Of a DNA stretch of 64,000 bases, positions 33,081-42,620 are shown piece by piece. Position numbers and translations under genes: made by a program. Each line of letters starts with the position of its first letter. The first letter of the stretch is position 1. Location of the stretch: assembly GCA_015179125.1 (NCBI GenBank), contig WHVA01000194.1, positions 62,001 through 126,000 of the forward strand, written 5' to 3'. The notes under the pieces are model-generated. The model saw nothing but the letters and a program-made list of their open reading frames with translations, was not told the origin of the DNA and did not search any database. The DNA is from Gautieria morchelliformis. Taxonomy: Eukaryota > Basidiomycota > Agaricomycetes > Gomphales > Gomphaceae.

Positions 33081-34298
33081 GGGCTAGCCATTGTGAAGGA
33101 AAGCGCAATCAGCGCTTACCTAGCGGCATCATCGTCGCACACCATCAACGACCCCGCCCTTCAGCGGCGGGTAGCACAGGTCGAGGCCCAGTACATCGGG
33201 CCTGGCGTGGCCCTACATCCGCCAGCGGGGACAGTTGAGTCGGTTCATCCTCCATACCCGGGGGAGGGAAGGCTCATCCCACTCGGAGATCCACCGATCT
33301 CCGAGACGGGCCTCCTACCACGACCGGTAGGAAAGGCCCAACAACGTCGTACCCAATGGTACGACGTCTGCCCGCTCGACGAACCCCGCTTCGTCGAACT
33401 CATAGCGCGGGCAAAAGAAACGCCGCAGATCGCGCATACGCGCGAGATGATCGGCATGTTCAAACGCATCGAGCGCGAACAACGCGCTCGCAATCCCAAA
33501 AGGGATTGTCTCGTGATAGCGGGCAGTACCCCGCACGACATCGCGGCCATTCTAAAGGGTTGGATACACAACCCTGAAGGAATCCCCTCCGCCATCCGTG
33601 ACAACGCGGATGGCACCTTCAACCTAGACGACATGGACGCCTGGATGTGGTTGAAGGCCCTTGCACCCCGGGTCAAAGGGGTCGCATCACCGCTCAGGGG
33701 GAGGCTACTCGACCTCTTTGGCTTGAAGGACCAATGGTCGAGCCTCGTCGACGCCAGGGAAGTGCTGACGCCTCAGAGCACCACCCTGCGGCTCTCAATC
33801 ACGGGCCCATTCCCTGTGGAGGGCCGGGCCGGCCCCGACATCCCACTCGCGGAGATCGCGATATGGTTGGCCCGCTACGCGGGAGTCACTCGTGAGCGAG
33901 CGGCGTGCATTGAACATTACGCTCAGCGCAGCATCACCGGCGCGGCATTCAGCGCCACCGCCCGTGAGGGCCAACAAAAGGTCATCCAGACCAGCCACGT
34001 GAGGGCCGCAGTGCCGCGACCCCTCACTCACGCTCAGCTCGACCAAGAGCTGGCGCGCTTCCGGCCCCCTCCTCAAACGGAAGACCCGGCTGTTGAGGCC
34101 ATGCTGCGCGAGGATGCGGGCCCCAGCGCCCAAGCGGAGACCGCCGCTAATGGTGAGGCCGACCAGCCTCACCCGATTGCCACCGATGACGCGGAGGTGC
34201 CCCCGGAGGAGTCACGTGCCCCTCCGGCCCCGTACGACGACGTCATCGTCGTATCGGCCACTCTAGAGGACTCCCTCATGGACGACCTCTATGAGTAG
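33081..34298 (+). CDS. Family A 3' ORF, copy A6, longest uninterrupted C-terminal part
   Basis: About 400 codons without a stop, from the junction with copia H to TAG at 34296-34298. Blocks in order: IVKESAISAYLAASSSHTIN, QRRVAQVEAQYIGPG, FVELIARAKETPQIA, LKGWIHNPEGIPSA, DMDAWMWLKALAPRVKG, WLARYAGVTRER, RAAVPRPLTHAQLDQELARF and an acidic tail, DSLMDDLYE. The N-terminal third is missing. The open frame over 1.2 kb suggests a younger copy or past selection. Unknown function; no enzyme motif, signal peptide or membrane segment seen. Confidence 0.7.
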   Translation, partial: GLAIVKESAISAYLAASSSHTINDPALQRRVAQVEAQYIGPGVALHPPAGTVESVHPPYPGEGRLIPLGDPPISETGLLPRPVGKAQQRRTQWYDVCPLDEPRFVELIARAKETPQIAHTREMIGMFKRIEREQRARNPKRDCLVIAGSTPHDIAAILKGWIHNPEGIPSAIRDNADGTFNLDDMDAWMWLKALAPRVKGVASPLRGRLLDLFGLKDQWSSLVDAREVLTPQSTTLRLSITGPFPVEGRAGPDIPLAEIAIWLARYAGVTRERAACIEHYAQRSITGAAFSATAREGQQKVIQTSHVRAAVPRPLTHAQLDQELARFRPPPQTEDPAVEAMLREDAGPSAQAETAANGEADQPHPIATDDAEVPPEESRAPPAPYDDVIVVSATLEDSLMDDLYE

Positions 34299-34334
34299 GC
34301 ATTAGCCCCTATAGTTGTCTATAGAGGGGGAGGG

Positions 34335-34548
34335 TGTAAATAACCCGTGTATCTACATGTACATTAGTTATTACATAATCCCAGTGGGCCCCTTAGGGAC
34401 CCACTGTATAGTTTATGCGTGGGAACCAGCTAGCGGTCCCCATCGCATCTTACTCTTACCTGTCACTACGTAGCATTCAGAATACCACTCATTGGTCAAG
34501 TTCTGCAGTGCCCTTGTGATACAAGGTCCTAAGATCAACATCTTTACA
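34335..34548 (+). repeat. Family A 3' LTR of copy A6 (214 bp)
   Basis: TGTAAATAACC to ATCTTTACA, preceded by the purine tract at 34323-34334. Its end abuts family B pol coding sequence. Confidence 0.88.
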
Positions 34549-35990
34549 TCCGTTCCGCACTCCGTTCCGACCCCGCCTCCGCAACCCACCTCGATGACCC
34601 CACCAGTCCTGAATGGTCCCTTGATTCCGACGGATTTCTCCGGTACAAGTCCCGGATTTACGTTCCGGATACCAACGATCTACGACTTCGCGTACTCCAG
34701 CAAAGCCACGATCATCCGCTCTCAGGACACCAAGGCCAGAACAAAACCCTCGACATAATCCGATGTACCTATACTTGGCCCCTCCTCCGCACGATGGTCC
34801 AAGACTACTGCAAGTCATGCACCACCTGTATGCAAGCCAAGCCTCAACGTCACAAACCATACGGCCTCCTGAAGCAACTTCCGATCCCGGAACAACCGTG
34901 GAATTCGATATCCATGGATTTCATTGAGAAACTTCCTAAGTCATCTGGCTATGATACCATTCTAGTTATCGTTGACCGCCTCACAAAGCAGTCCATCTTT
35001 GTTCCGACCTACGACACCATAACTTCTGCCCAGCTCGCACAGCTCTTCGTGCTCCACGTCTTTTCCAAGCACGGAATCCCTTCCCATGTCACTTCCGACC
35101 ATGGATCAGAATTCGTGTCCTCCTTTTTCCGCACACTCGACAAGGCTCTCAACATGAAGCTCCACTTCACTTCCGGTTATCATCCCGAAGGAGACGGACA
35201 AACGGAACGTACTAATCAGACCCTTGAGCAGTATCTCCGCGTCTATTGCAACTACCAACACAGCAATTGGTCCGACCTTCTTCCACTCGCGGAATTTGCC
35301 TACAACAATGCGCCTTCCGCCACCAGAATTTCACCCTTTTACGCCAACAAGGGCTACCACCCGAATCTCGCCATCCACCCTGAACGGGACCTCGCCTCTG
35401 CAAGAGCCCGAGATTTCGTTGTGGAACTTGACGACCTTCACCAACACCTCCGAGAGAACATTTCCGCCGCCCAGAAGAGATACCAGACTTCTGCCGATCG
35501 GAAACGACTTCCACAACCAGCATTCGAGATAGGCGACAAAGTCTTCATCAAAGCTGAAAACTTCCGCACCACTCGCCCCTCGAAGAAGCTCTCTGAGAAA
35601 TACCTTGGTCCTTACGAGATCATCGCTAAGGCCGGCAGTCGTTCTTTCACTCTCAGACTTCCTGACAATATGCGCGCAGTACACCCGGTATTCCATGTCT
35701 CCATGCTTGAGCCCGCAGTTCCGAATACAATTCCGAATCGAGAACAACCTCCGCCTCCGCCAGTCATCATCGACGGAGAACCGGAATATGAGATCTCGGA
35801 AATTCTCAACTCCAAGCTCGACAGACGATACCGCTGCCAACTCCAGTACCTAGTCAAGTGGGCAGGCTATGAAAACACCGACGAAGAGACCTCGTGGATT
35901 TCCACCACGGAATTAGACCATGCCTCTGACCTCGTCGCTGATTTCCACAAGTCATATCCTGATAAGCCTGGCCCCATTTCCGCGCCCTAG
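34549..35990 (+). CDS. Family B (copy B3) Pol C-terminus: integrase and chromodomain, open
   Basis: The frame is open from the LTR A6 edge to TAG at 35988-35990. Visible: HHCC finger (HDHPLSGHQG... CKSCTTCMQAK), catalytic D in SMDFIEKLPK, D in TSDHGSEF, E in DGQTERTNQ, a GPY/F-like module, and a chromodomain (EYEISEILNSKL, LQYLVKWAGYENTDEETSW). All integrase catalytic residues are intact. Integrase inserts the cDNA; the chromodomain should tether it to heterochromatin. The upstream RT is lost. An antisense ORF and the 3' LTR follow. Confidence 0.88.
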
Positions 35991-36118
35991 TCATTTCCGA
36001 CCTCATTTCCGACACCCGTTGATTCTTACAGTTCTCAAGTCAATTGTCAAAATCCGATTAATTTTCCGTTACTCTATTTTCCGACACTTCAAGAAATTAT
36101 CTACAAGTCTTTCGACAC

Positions 36119-37339
36119 CTAATCCTCCCTCATCGTTTCCCCCTCGCCCTTGTTCTCCGCTCCCGGACCTTCTTCCGCATGGCCTATTTCCACGTTGGCC
36201 AACTCTGTCTCCACCCTCGTTCCCGCCCCATTCTCCTGCTCTTCCATTTGCAACCCCATCTGGTCCCGGAACAAATCGTTCCGCCACCGGAACTCCTGCT
36301 TCAGCTGTTCCAAAACCGTCAACATAACAGTCATCTGATTTTGGAACGACAACACCTGATGTCGTTGGACTTCCGCCATTTCCAGCAGAATGTTCCGGAT
36401 CCCGCGCTATGTTTTCCGGATACCCCTCAGCGACTCGGCGATATCGAGCAGGGGCGACACCATAGTGAAGCGATTTAGCACCGCTGTTTCCAACTGCCCG
36501 GTCACCGGAAAGCCTTCCGCGGCCCTTTTCCCACTCGGCCCTGGTTTTGACTTTGGGGTTTCAGGCCCCTCGGTCTCGACCTTTCGCCTTTTCCGCTCCA
36601 CCCTCGCGGAACATCCGTCCACGACGCACCTCCTCTTCTTGTCGCGGCACCGTTCGCAGGCGGTTTCCCGCGGGTTTTCCGACCATATGCATTCGAGCCC
36701 CTTCACCTCGCATGTGTCGCAGGAGGCCTTTTCTTCTTCCCCGTCCCTCGTCTTCCGTTTCCGGGTTGCGGGATTCTCCGGTCCCAATTCCCGAAGGTCG
36801 ATGATGCGGGCCATCTTGTTCTTCCTGGCCTGTTGAAACTCGTCCGCCCTCCTTTTCCAATCCGCCACAAGGTTCAGCACAGGAACTACTTCCTTGTGCT
36901 TCCCCTTCCCCTCAGGGGACGGCGTACTTTCCGCTGTGTCTTCCGATTCCGGTTCAGATTCAGAATCGACAACCTTCTGGCAAGTTTTCCTGTCAGTCTC
37001 GGGACTACGTGCAGAACCTTTCCAACTCACCCGGGATTTTCCCGCCTTCTCCGCTGCAGCCTTGTCTTCCGCAGCCTTTTGGGCCGTGTCCCGTTTCCGC
37101 TGTTCTTCACGGACACGCGACTCCTCCTCGCGACGTCTACGGTCACGATCCTCCTTCTCCTTCCGCTCCTGTTCCCGACGCTCCAGTTCCTTGCGCTCCT
37201 CCTCCAGACGTTCCCTCTCTTTCCGCGCGGCTTCCTCGGCCTCGCACTTTTCGGCCAGTTCCTTCTGCGCAAGCATGTCAGCAAAATGCTGCTTCCTCTC
37301 GGCACTGGACATTTTGGAGAAGTCGACTGGAGTACTCAT
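36119..37339 (-). CDS. Antisense ORF in family B: coiled coil plus zinc-cluster-like protein
   Basis: It is encoded opposite to pol, between pol and the 3' LTR. The ATG at 37339 begins MSTPVDFSKMSSAERKQHF. A long Glu/Arg/Lys coiled coil covers residues about 25-105, then an acidic-serine region, and a cysteine cluster, CDTCEVKGLECIW followed by ACERCRDKKRRCVVDGC (about residues 195-230), resembling a fungal Zn2Cys6-type DNA-binding module with C-x2-C-x6-C halves. The first frame ends at 36407. The protein appears to continue in another frame (LLEMAEVQRHQVLSFQNQM...) to about 36119, by frameshift or splicing. Its start lies 122 bp from the 3' LTR, a possible antisense promoter. It could be a captured host regulator. 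Confidence 0.6.
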
Positions 37340-37461
37340 GGTGGATCAAAACGAAGACGTGTCTTGTTTCCCGCCTATCTTTCGAACTCCGACGTGTTTG
37401 TTCACAGGTCACGTGATTCCGACTTGTGGTCTCGCGGGGCTCGACCTTAGAAGGGAGATAC

Positions 37462-38154
37462 TGTTACGACCGTTCATTTCCGACTTCCGACCCTCAGTTC
37501 CGCCACACCTTCCGCCCCTCCGATATTTCCGCCACACATTCCGCCCCTCCGATATTTCCGACATTCCGCCCCTTGTACATTTCCCTTGTTCTTTCGACTC
37601 TATTACTCGGACCCACCGGACCCACCTTACCGTTCATCAAGACCATATGTCCGACCCTCCTTGTGTTTCATTGTCAGATATGTTTTCCCGACCCCTTGTT
37701 CTTTGCCATTGTTCTACCTTACCCTGAACCCCCCTTGTAGTCCCATTGTTCCCAATAGTTAGTTTCCCACGCATTGTCTACTCGACTTCCGCTTCCTCCG
37801 GAATTTGCTTAGTACCATATCATTACCTGTTGTCTCAGCTCTTTGTATAAAAGCCTGTCATGTATGTCTCTTATTCTGCAATCAGATAATCACCTTCGAT
37901 ACTTGATTTCCTTCGCTCCATCTCCTGTTCTTAGTACAGCGAGTCTAGCAAGATCTCAGTCTCTCTCCGCCTTACGTCTTCTGCTTTCCGCCTCAGTTCC
38001 ATCTCAAGTTCCGACCAAACCTTTGGTTCAGTACTTTCCGACTTCCGACTCAGTTCCGAAATACTTAGGATGATAGTTCATTGGGGGCGCAACCTATAAG
38101 TTGAAGCCGCTGTCCTTTCCAGTTCCGACTTAGTGGAAATCTCGATACATAACA
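37462..38154 (+). repeat. Family B 3' LTR of copy B3 (693 bp)
   Basis: TGTTACGACCG to GATACATAACA (one change from CGTAACA), preceded by the purine tract AGAAGGGAGATA. It contains TTGTATAAAAGCC and CTGCAATCAGATAAT. Eight TTCCG motifs lie within 37478-37568. Host DnaJ remnant sequence begins right after it. Confidence 0.88.
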
Positions 38155-38159
38155 AACAC

Positions 38160-38880
38160 GAACTCGCTGCCCTCGGCAATGCCCACAGGGTCGTTGAGCG
38201 TGTAGTGCTGCATGTGGGGAACGAGCAGGTGGGATGTGATGGATGTGTGAGTTGGAGGTGGCTCCTCAGCCACGGAAGTGGTTGCAGAGGATCTTTTCGT
38301 TGATCATGAACTGGATACCGAGTCGCAGGCTCGCGAGAAATGGAGATGAAAGCCGAAGGCAGGATCAGAATGAGCATTGAAAGCATAATCGTCAGAGGAG
38401 AAATCACGCAAAGACGATGTATATAACCTACGTCGATCCCGCACCCATGTACATATCCTCGAGGCTCACTTCAAAGTCACTTGTTGTCATGGGCCCGCGG
38501 CGGACTTCCTGTGGTTGGGCTGCAGTGTCACAGGATCACAAGTGTCATAAATGATATAGCACATGAGTATGAGGAGTATTATATGGCAAAGTATCATATT
38601 GAGCGTGAATAATGATAAATTAACAATGAATCGGACTCACATGCGCCGCCATCGAAGGACGAAAACATGTCGAAGGGGTTGGCGTGCCGGCCGCCTTCGT
38701 GCTGTCTCAGGCCTTCCTGGATGAGGGAAGGGTAATATTGTCAGCTCGCGTCCGGGAAAGTATAAAATGATAAGTGACAAAGTAAAGTAAAGAGAGTGCA
38801 AAGAACAATGGCAAGAGCCAATTGCAACACGTACCTCCCCATGTCGATCACAAACGCCACACTCCCGTCCAAAAAAAAGA
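38160..38880 (-). pseudogene. Broken DnaJ co-chaperone gene (ER DNAJB11/Scj1 type)
   Basis: Minus-strand exons with intact splice sites: CDRHGE (end of the J domain, about 38836-38850) joins EGLRQHEGGRHANPFDMFSS (38643-38720), then QEVRRGPMTTSDFEVSLEDM (about 38415-38500), then FMINEKILCNHFRG followed by a stop (about 38262-38305). The order and spacing match the J domain, G/F region and first beta domain with the start of the zinc-binding repeats. The J-domain N-terminus, the rest of the cysteine-rich region and the C-terminus are absent. The 3' side is cut by family B LTR sequence. Such proteins load substrates on the ER Hsp70. Confidence 0.7.
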
Positions 38881-40480
38881 AATATGGCGGTCAGGATGAG
38901 TGATGCTCATGGGCGCACCTGGGGGACTGACAGAACTTCGTATGCTGGAAGGATCGGAAATATCAGCATGGGAGCGATGAGGAAGGTAGGCATACAAGGC
39001 ACGTAGGATGGTTACCGATACTTGCGACAGCCCAGCTCCCACACTCGCCTCTCGCAACCTCCACATGAGCGCGAGAGCGGCAGCATTGCAAGAGCAAGGG
39101 CAGCTGAGGGGACATATCGGCGAGAGCGAGGGTGGGAGCGGTCTATTGCGTACGAGCAGCCGAGGGGACATATTGCAAGAGCAAGACCCTGAGCGCAAGA
39201 GTGAGAGTTAAGTTGAGTGCGAGAACGAGAGCGGCAAAGGGACATATAGCAGTAATATTATTGAGTATATGCATATTATTTTCAATCAAAGAGTACTTTA
39301 CTGGGAGGCACCCTCTGAACCGCCGCGTTTTTATCCAATCTCGCGAACAACTCCCCGCACCAGGGTACTGCGCCAGCTACGACTATTTCTAATAAACTGC
39401 AGATAATTAGTATAATGGAATAAAAAAGAATCAAGACTCACTATCATTGTAAGAAGAGCTTCTTCAGGCGGGTGGTGAGCGGCGATCATGCGAAAACATC
39501 ACGATTATTCACATACTCTTCTTCCTGGCACCCTCCAACATAACCTTATTACGCGTGGACACGATCGAAAATTTGATGAGGGTAAGTGTTAGTTTGTTTT
39601 CCTTTGGTCGTGATCATGGTGGGAGGAAAGGAGTTGGAATTCAGTTGGGTCGGCAATTGAAATCACTTGTGAAAATTTGGACGCGACGCCTCCCTGTTGT
39701 CACGCGACAGCTCATGCTCCTGTTTGCCCCACCACTCGCACGATCACTCAGCTCGCACACCACAAACATCCTTGTGCATGGACATGCAAGCTTTTTTTTT
39801 TTTTTCATGTACTTGCATGTTTTTAGTAGCTGAAAATCAGTGCTCAAAAACACTTATTATCAGTTATATTCAAAATGACGTTTGAACACTTATTTGTCAG
39901 TGCTCAAAGGTACTGATTATTGCCGCTTGTGTAAAAGGTACCGAAATTTAATGTCGGAGTTTTCTACAGTGCATGCCCCAGCTGTCCACTGCGCCCTTGT
40001 TCTATATATCATCCTGCTCGGGGGTACTAGATTCCGCAAGTATACCCCAGCTGTCCTCTGTGTCCCTTATCCACACATCATCCTGCTGAGTTGTGCCAGC
40101 TTCCTCCAGCACCCCACAACGAAGATTTGCCGCCTTGCAGCGGATCCACGTCGATGGCCCAACGACATCTCGGGTCAAGAGAGAAGGGAAGAGAGATTTT
40201 TTGATCCGGCTGGTAGCCTAGTGATATGGATATGGACATGCGGCAGAAACAGTATATTCGCGCGGTAAGATGGGGGCATATGATAATGATTTTTGTTCGG
40301 CTGCTGGATACTCATTTGTTTATATATGGCGAATATGGACGCGTTCTGGTGGTTCATGGGTGCATGTGGTTCAGTAGTTCAGTGGGCACTGGGGTCACGT
40401 GACTGTAGGATTTATGGTTTGTGGGTCCATGGATGCGTCCATAGACGTGTCCATAGACCAGGTGCGAGCGGCCGGGCCTT
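38881..40480. other. Gene-free transition region with degenerate repeats
   Basis: 39050-39245 is a GC-rich degenerate tandem repeat of GAGGGGACATAT...GCAAGAGCAAG with GAGAGCGAG motifs. A T13 tract lies at 39790. 39845-39915 repeats CAGTGCTCAAA. 39975-40100 repeats CCCCAGCTGTCC...CATCATCCTGCT. No coding sequence or RNA gene is supported. Confidence 0.4.
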
Positions 40481-40482
40481 TC

Positions 40483-40695
40483 TGCCACCAGTCATCATCA
40501 ATGGAGAACAAGAATATGAGATCTCAGAAATTCTTAACTCCAAGCTCAACCGTCAATACCATTGTCAACTCCAGTACCTAGTCAAGTGGGCAGGCTACGA
40601 AAACACGGATGAAGAGACATCATAGATTTCCACCACGGAACTTGACCACACCTCTGAACTCGTCTCTGATTTCGAAAAGGCATACCTCCCCCTTC
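40483..40695 (+). pseudogene. Orphan family B chromodomain fragment
   Basis: Encodes PPVIINGEQEYEISEILNSK..., LQYLVKWAGYENTDEETS, then a TAG, then ISTTELDHTSELVSDF in the same frame. It is about 85% similar to the chromodomain at 35760-35960. No other part of the element is nearby. Confidence 0.85.
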
Positions 40696-40789
40696 CCAAA
40701 ACTTTTCAGTATACACTTCCATTAGCTTTCAAACATTCATATATGTATATTACTCTATTCTGAGAATGCTACATCCTCTGCTGATACTA

Positions 40790-42358
40790 AGATAGCGGCA
40801 GTATAGACTGCGCACCCTCTAAGCGCCCATCTAAGCCATCTCACCAGAACGCTTTCCCTATTGTAGACACTCAAAATATCAAAAAAGTAAGACCATATGT
40901 TTGTTCATAAGACACTATTCAACAACTCTATGGTGCTATTTTGTTGAAATCAAGCTTATAAAAATTTCTATTGCATGTTTTTTCACTTTTTCATTTCAAA
41001 ATTCATAAAACATGATTCCCTGTCCAGGAAACCCAAGTTCGATTTTCTGTCCCGGCGATTTTCGCTGCATTACATAAGCAAACAGCGGAGCTTGAATTCT
41101 TTTTTCGTGGGACACAGTGACGAGGATATATCCCCACTCCGACGCTTCAGACTCCGATGCGGCTCAAGCTTTTGTATACATGAGTCGAATCCTTGGGCCC
41201 GAGCCAGGTCAGAGTGAGATATAGTGTGCTGGCGCCTAGCGAGGTCGCCACGGCAGAAAAGGTTTTGAGAGACGTGTATGGTACAAGTATATAAGGAAAA
41301 AGGGGAAGGCGAGTGGTACACGGCGGGGGAGGGAGAAAAAACCTGACAGCGGCAGATGGCAGTAAAAAACCCAGTGGGAAAAAGCCTAAGAGCCGCGCAG
41401 GGATACGAACAGGAGAGAGGGAGGGAGGGAGAGCGAAAAAACTGCAAACAGACTGCGCGGCGTTAGGGCGAGCGTGGCGAGCGAGCCAAAGGAAGGTTTT
41501 TTACCTGTGCGAGGCAGCATGATGCGCGCGCGGGCACCAAAAAAACGGGCGAGGCCGCTAATAAGATAGAATGGTCCCCCCCGCTGAGACACCTATGACG
41601 GCTCTCTGACGAGTGTCTGACATGAGCACGGACGCGCTCAGCGGGATTCTATCACAAGCGTGCGGCTACGGTTCAGCGGCACTAGCGGCGCTGGGGAAGA
41701 GAGGTGATACATACCTTAATGTACAAGACAAGACAGGAATGAGAGAGGCAGGTTGAGGCTAAGAAACTGGGAGGCGTAGGAGCATCACGTGCGACGACTA
41801 AGCCGCGAGCTCGGCAAGGGATTCGTCTGGTGTAAGTGCGTTCCTACTTAAACCCTGAAATAAGAAAAATACCAAAATTAAATTGGTGGATCCGAGCGTA
41901 GCAAGGGAGGTCCTGATTGGCACACTAAAGCCTTGTTTGTGCATCCAAAATAGTATATGTGTGTCGTGAATTTTATATACCAAAAATTAAAACTGCAACA
42001 GCAAGTTACAGAAAGAAAACAGAAAAATATAGGCAATGAACTATTTACACAAAGTCTGTTGGTTGAAACAAAAATCTACATACCTCAAGAATCAAACCTG
42101 CCACACTAACATCAATCTAGATAATACTTATAACCCCTACACCAAACAGACATTACAGAAAAGTAAAGTTTCATGGGTATAGAGTACTACCAAAGTCAAT
42201 AATGGACTTAGATCAGGCCCCAAAGTAATATACCATAGCTACCAGGATGTCCTACCGAAATTTGAAAATTCTCCCCAGGCCATTTTCGCCGCCTAAACCC
42301 TAACCCTAAGATGACTAATGGACGCTTAGAGGGTGCGCAGTTTATACTGCCGCTATCT
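40790..42358. mobile_element. 1.57 kb terminal-inverted-repeat element with TA target duplication
   Basis: Left end AGATAGCGGCAGTATAGACT, right end the reverse complement of AGATAGCGGCAGTATAAACT; the inverted repeat extends about 36 bp through TGCGCACCCTCTAAGCG. TA flanks both sides (40788-40789 and 42359-42360), as for Tc1/mariner-like insertions. There is no ORF resembling a transposase, so it is a non-autonomous or unrelated element. Near its right end is CCTAAACCCTAACCCTAAG, a short telomere-like run. Confidence 0.75.
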
Positions 42359-42579
42359 TATATTGGTAGTATAATGATGCATATAAGCCCATTTTTTCGA
42401 ATATTAGAATCTTCATAATAAGCTATAGTTTTTGTACTTACATAATGGTAGATACTATACCATATATAGTTTTTATAAAATACCAAGTCTTATTCTCAAC
42501 TAGTTATTAAGATATACATCATTCTTTCTGAACGGCTGCCACGCAGACTCAGCCTTATGTACTCGGCATTTGATTACGA

Positions 42580-42611
42580 AATTTATGCTCCGGCGCTCCG
42601 GAACATAAATT
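42580..42611. promoter_or_regulatory. Near-perfect inverted repeat 10 bp before the TAF5 start codon
   Basis: Arms AATTTATGCTCCGG and CCGGAACATAAATT (one mismatch) with a CGCT loop. It could form a hairpin in the TAF5 leader or be a dimeric factor site. Function unknown. Confidence 0.6.
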
Positions 42612-42620
42612 CCATCTTAC

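Noticed and set aside
35331..35840. 169-codon minus-strand ORF opposite family B integrase (also 1917-2426)
   Set aside because: It is a reading-frame shadow forced by integrase codon use; integrase motifs are intact on the other strand, unlike the antisense ORF at 36119-37339, which has no sense counterpart.
42290..42310. Telomere-like CCCTAA run
   Set aside because: Only about two and a half units, inside an inverted-repeat element; too short to call an interstitial telomere.
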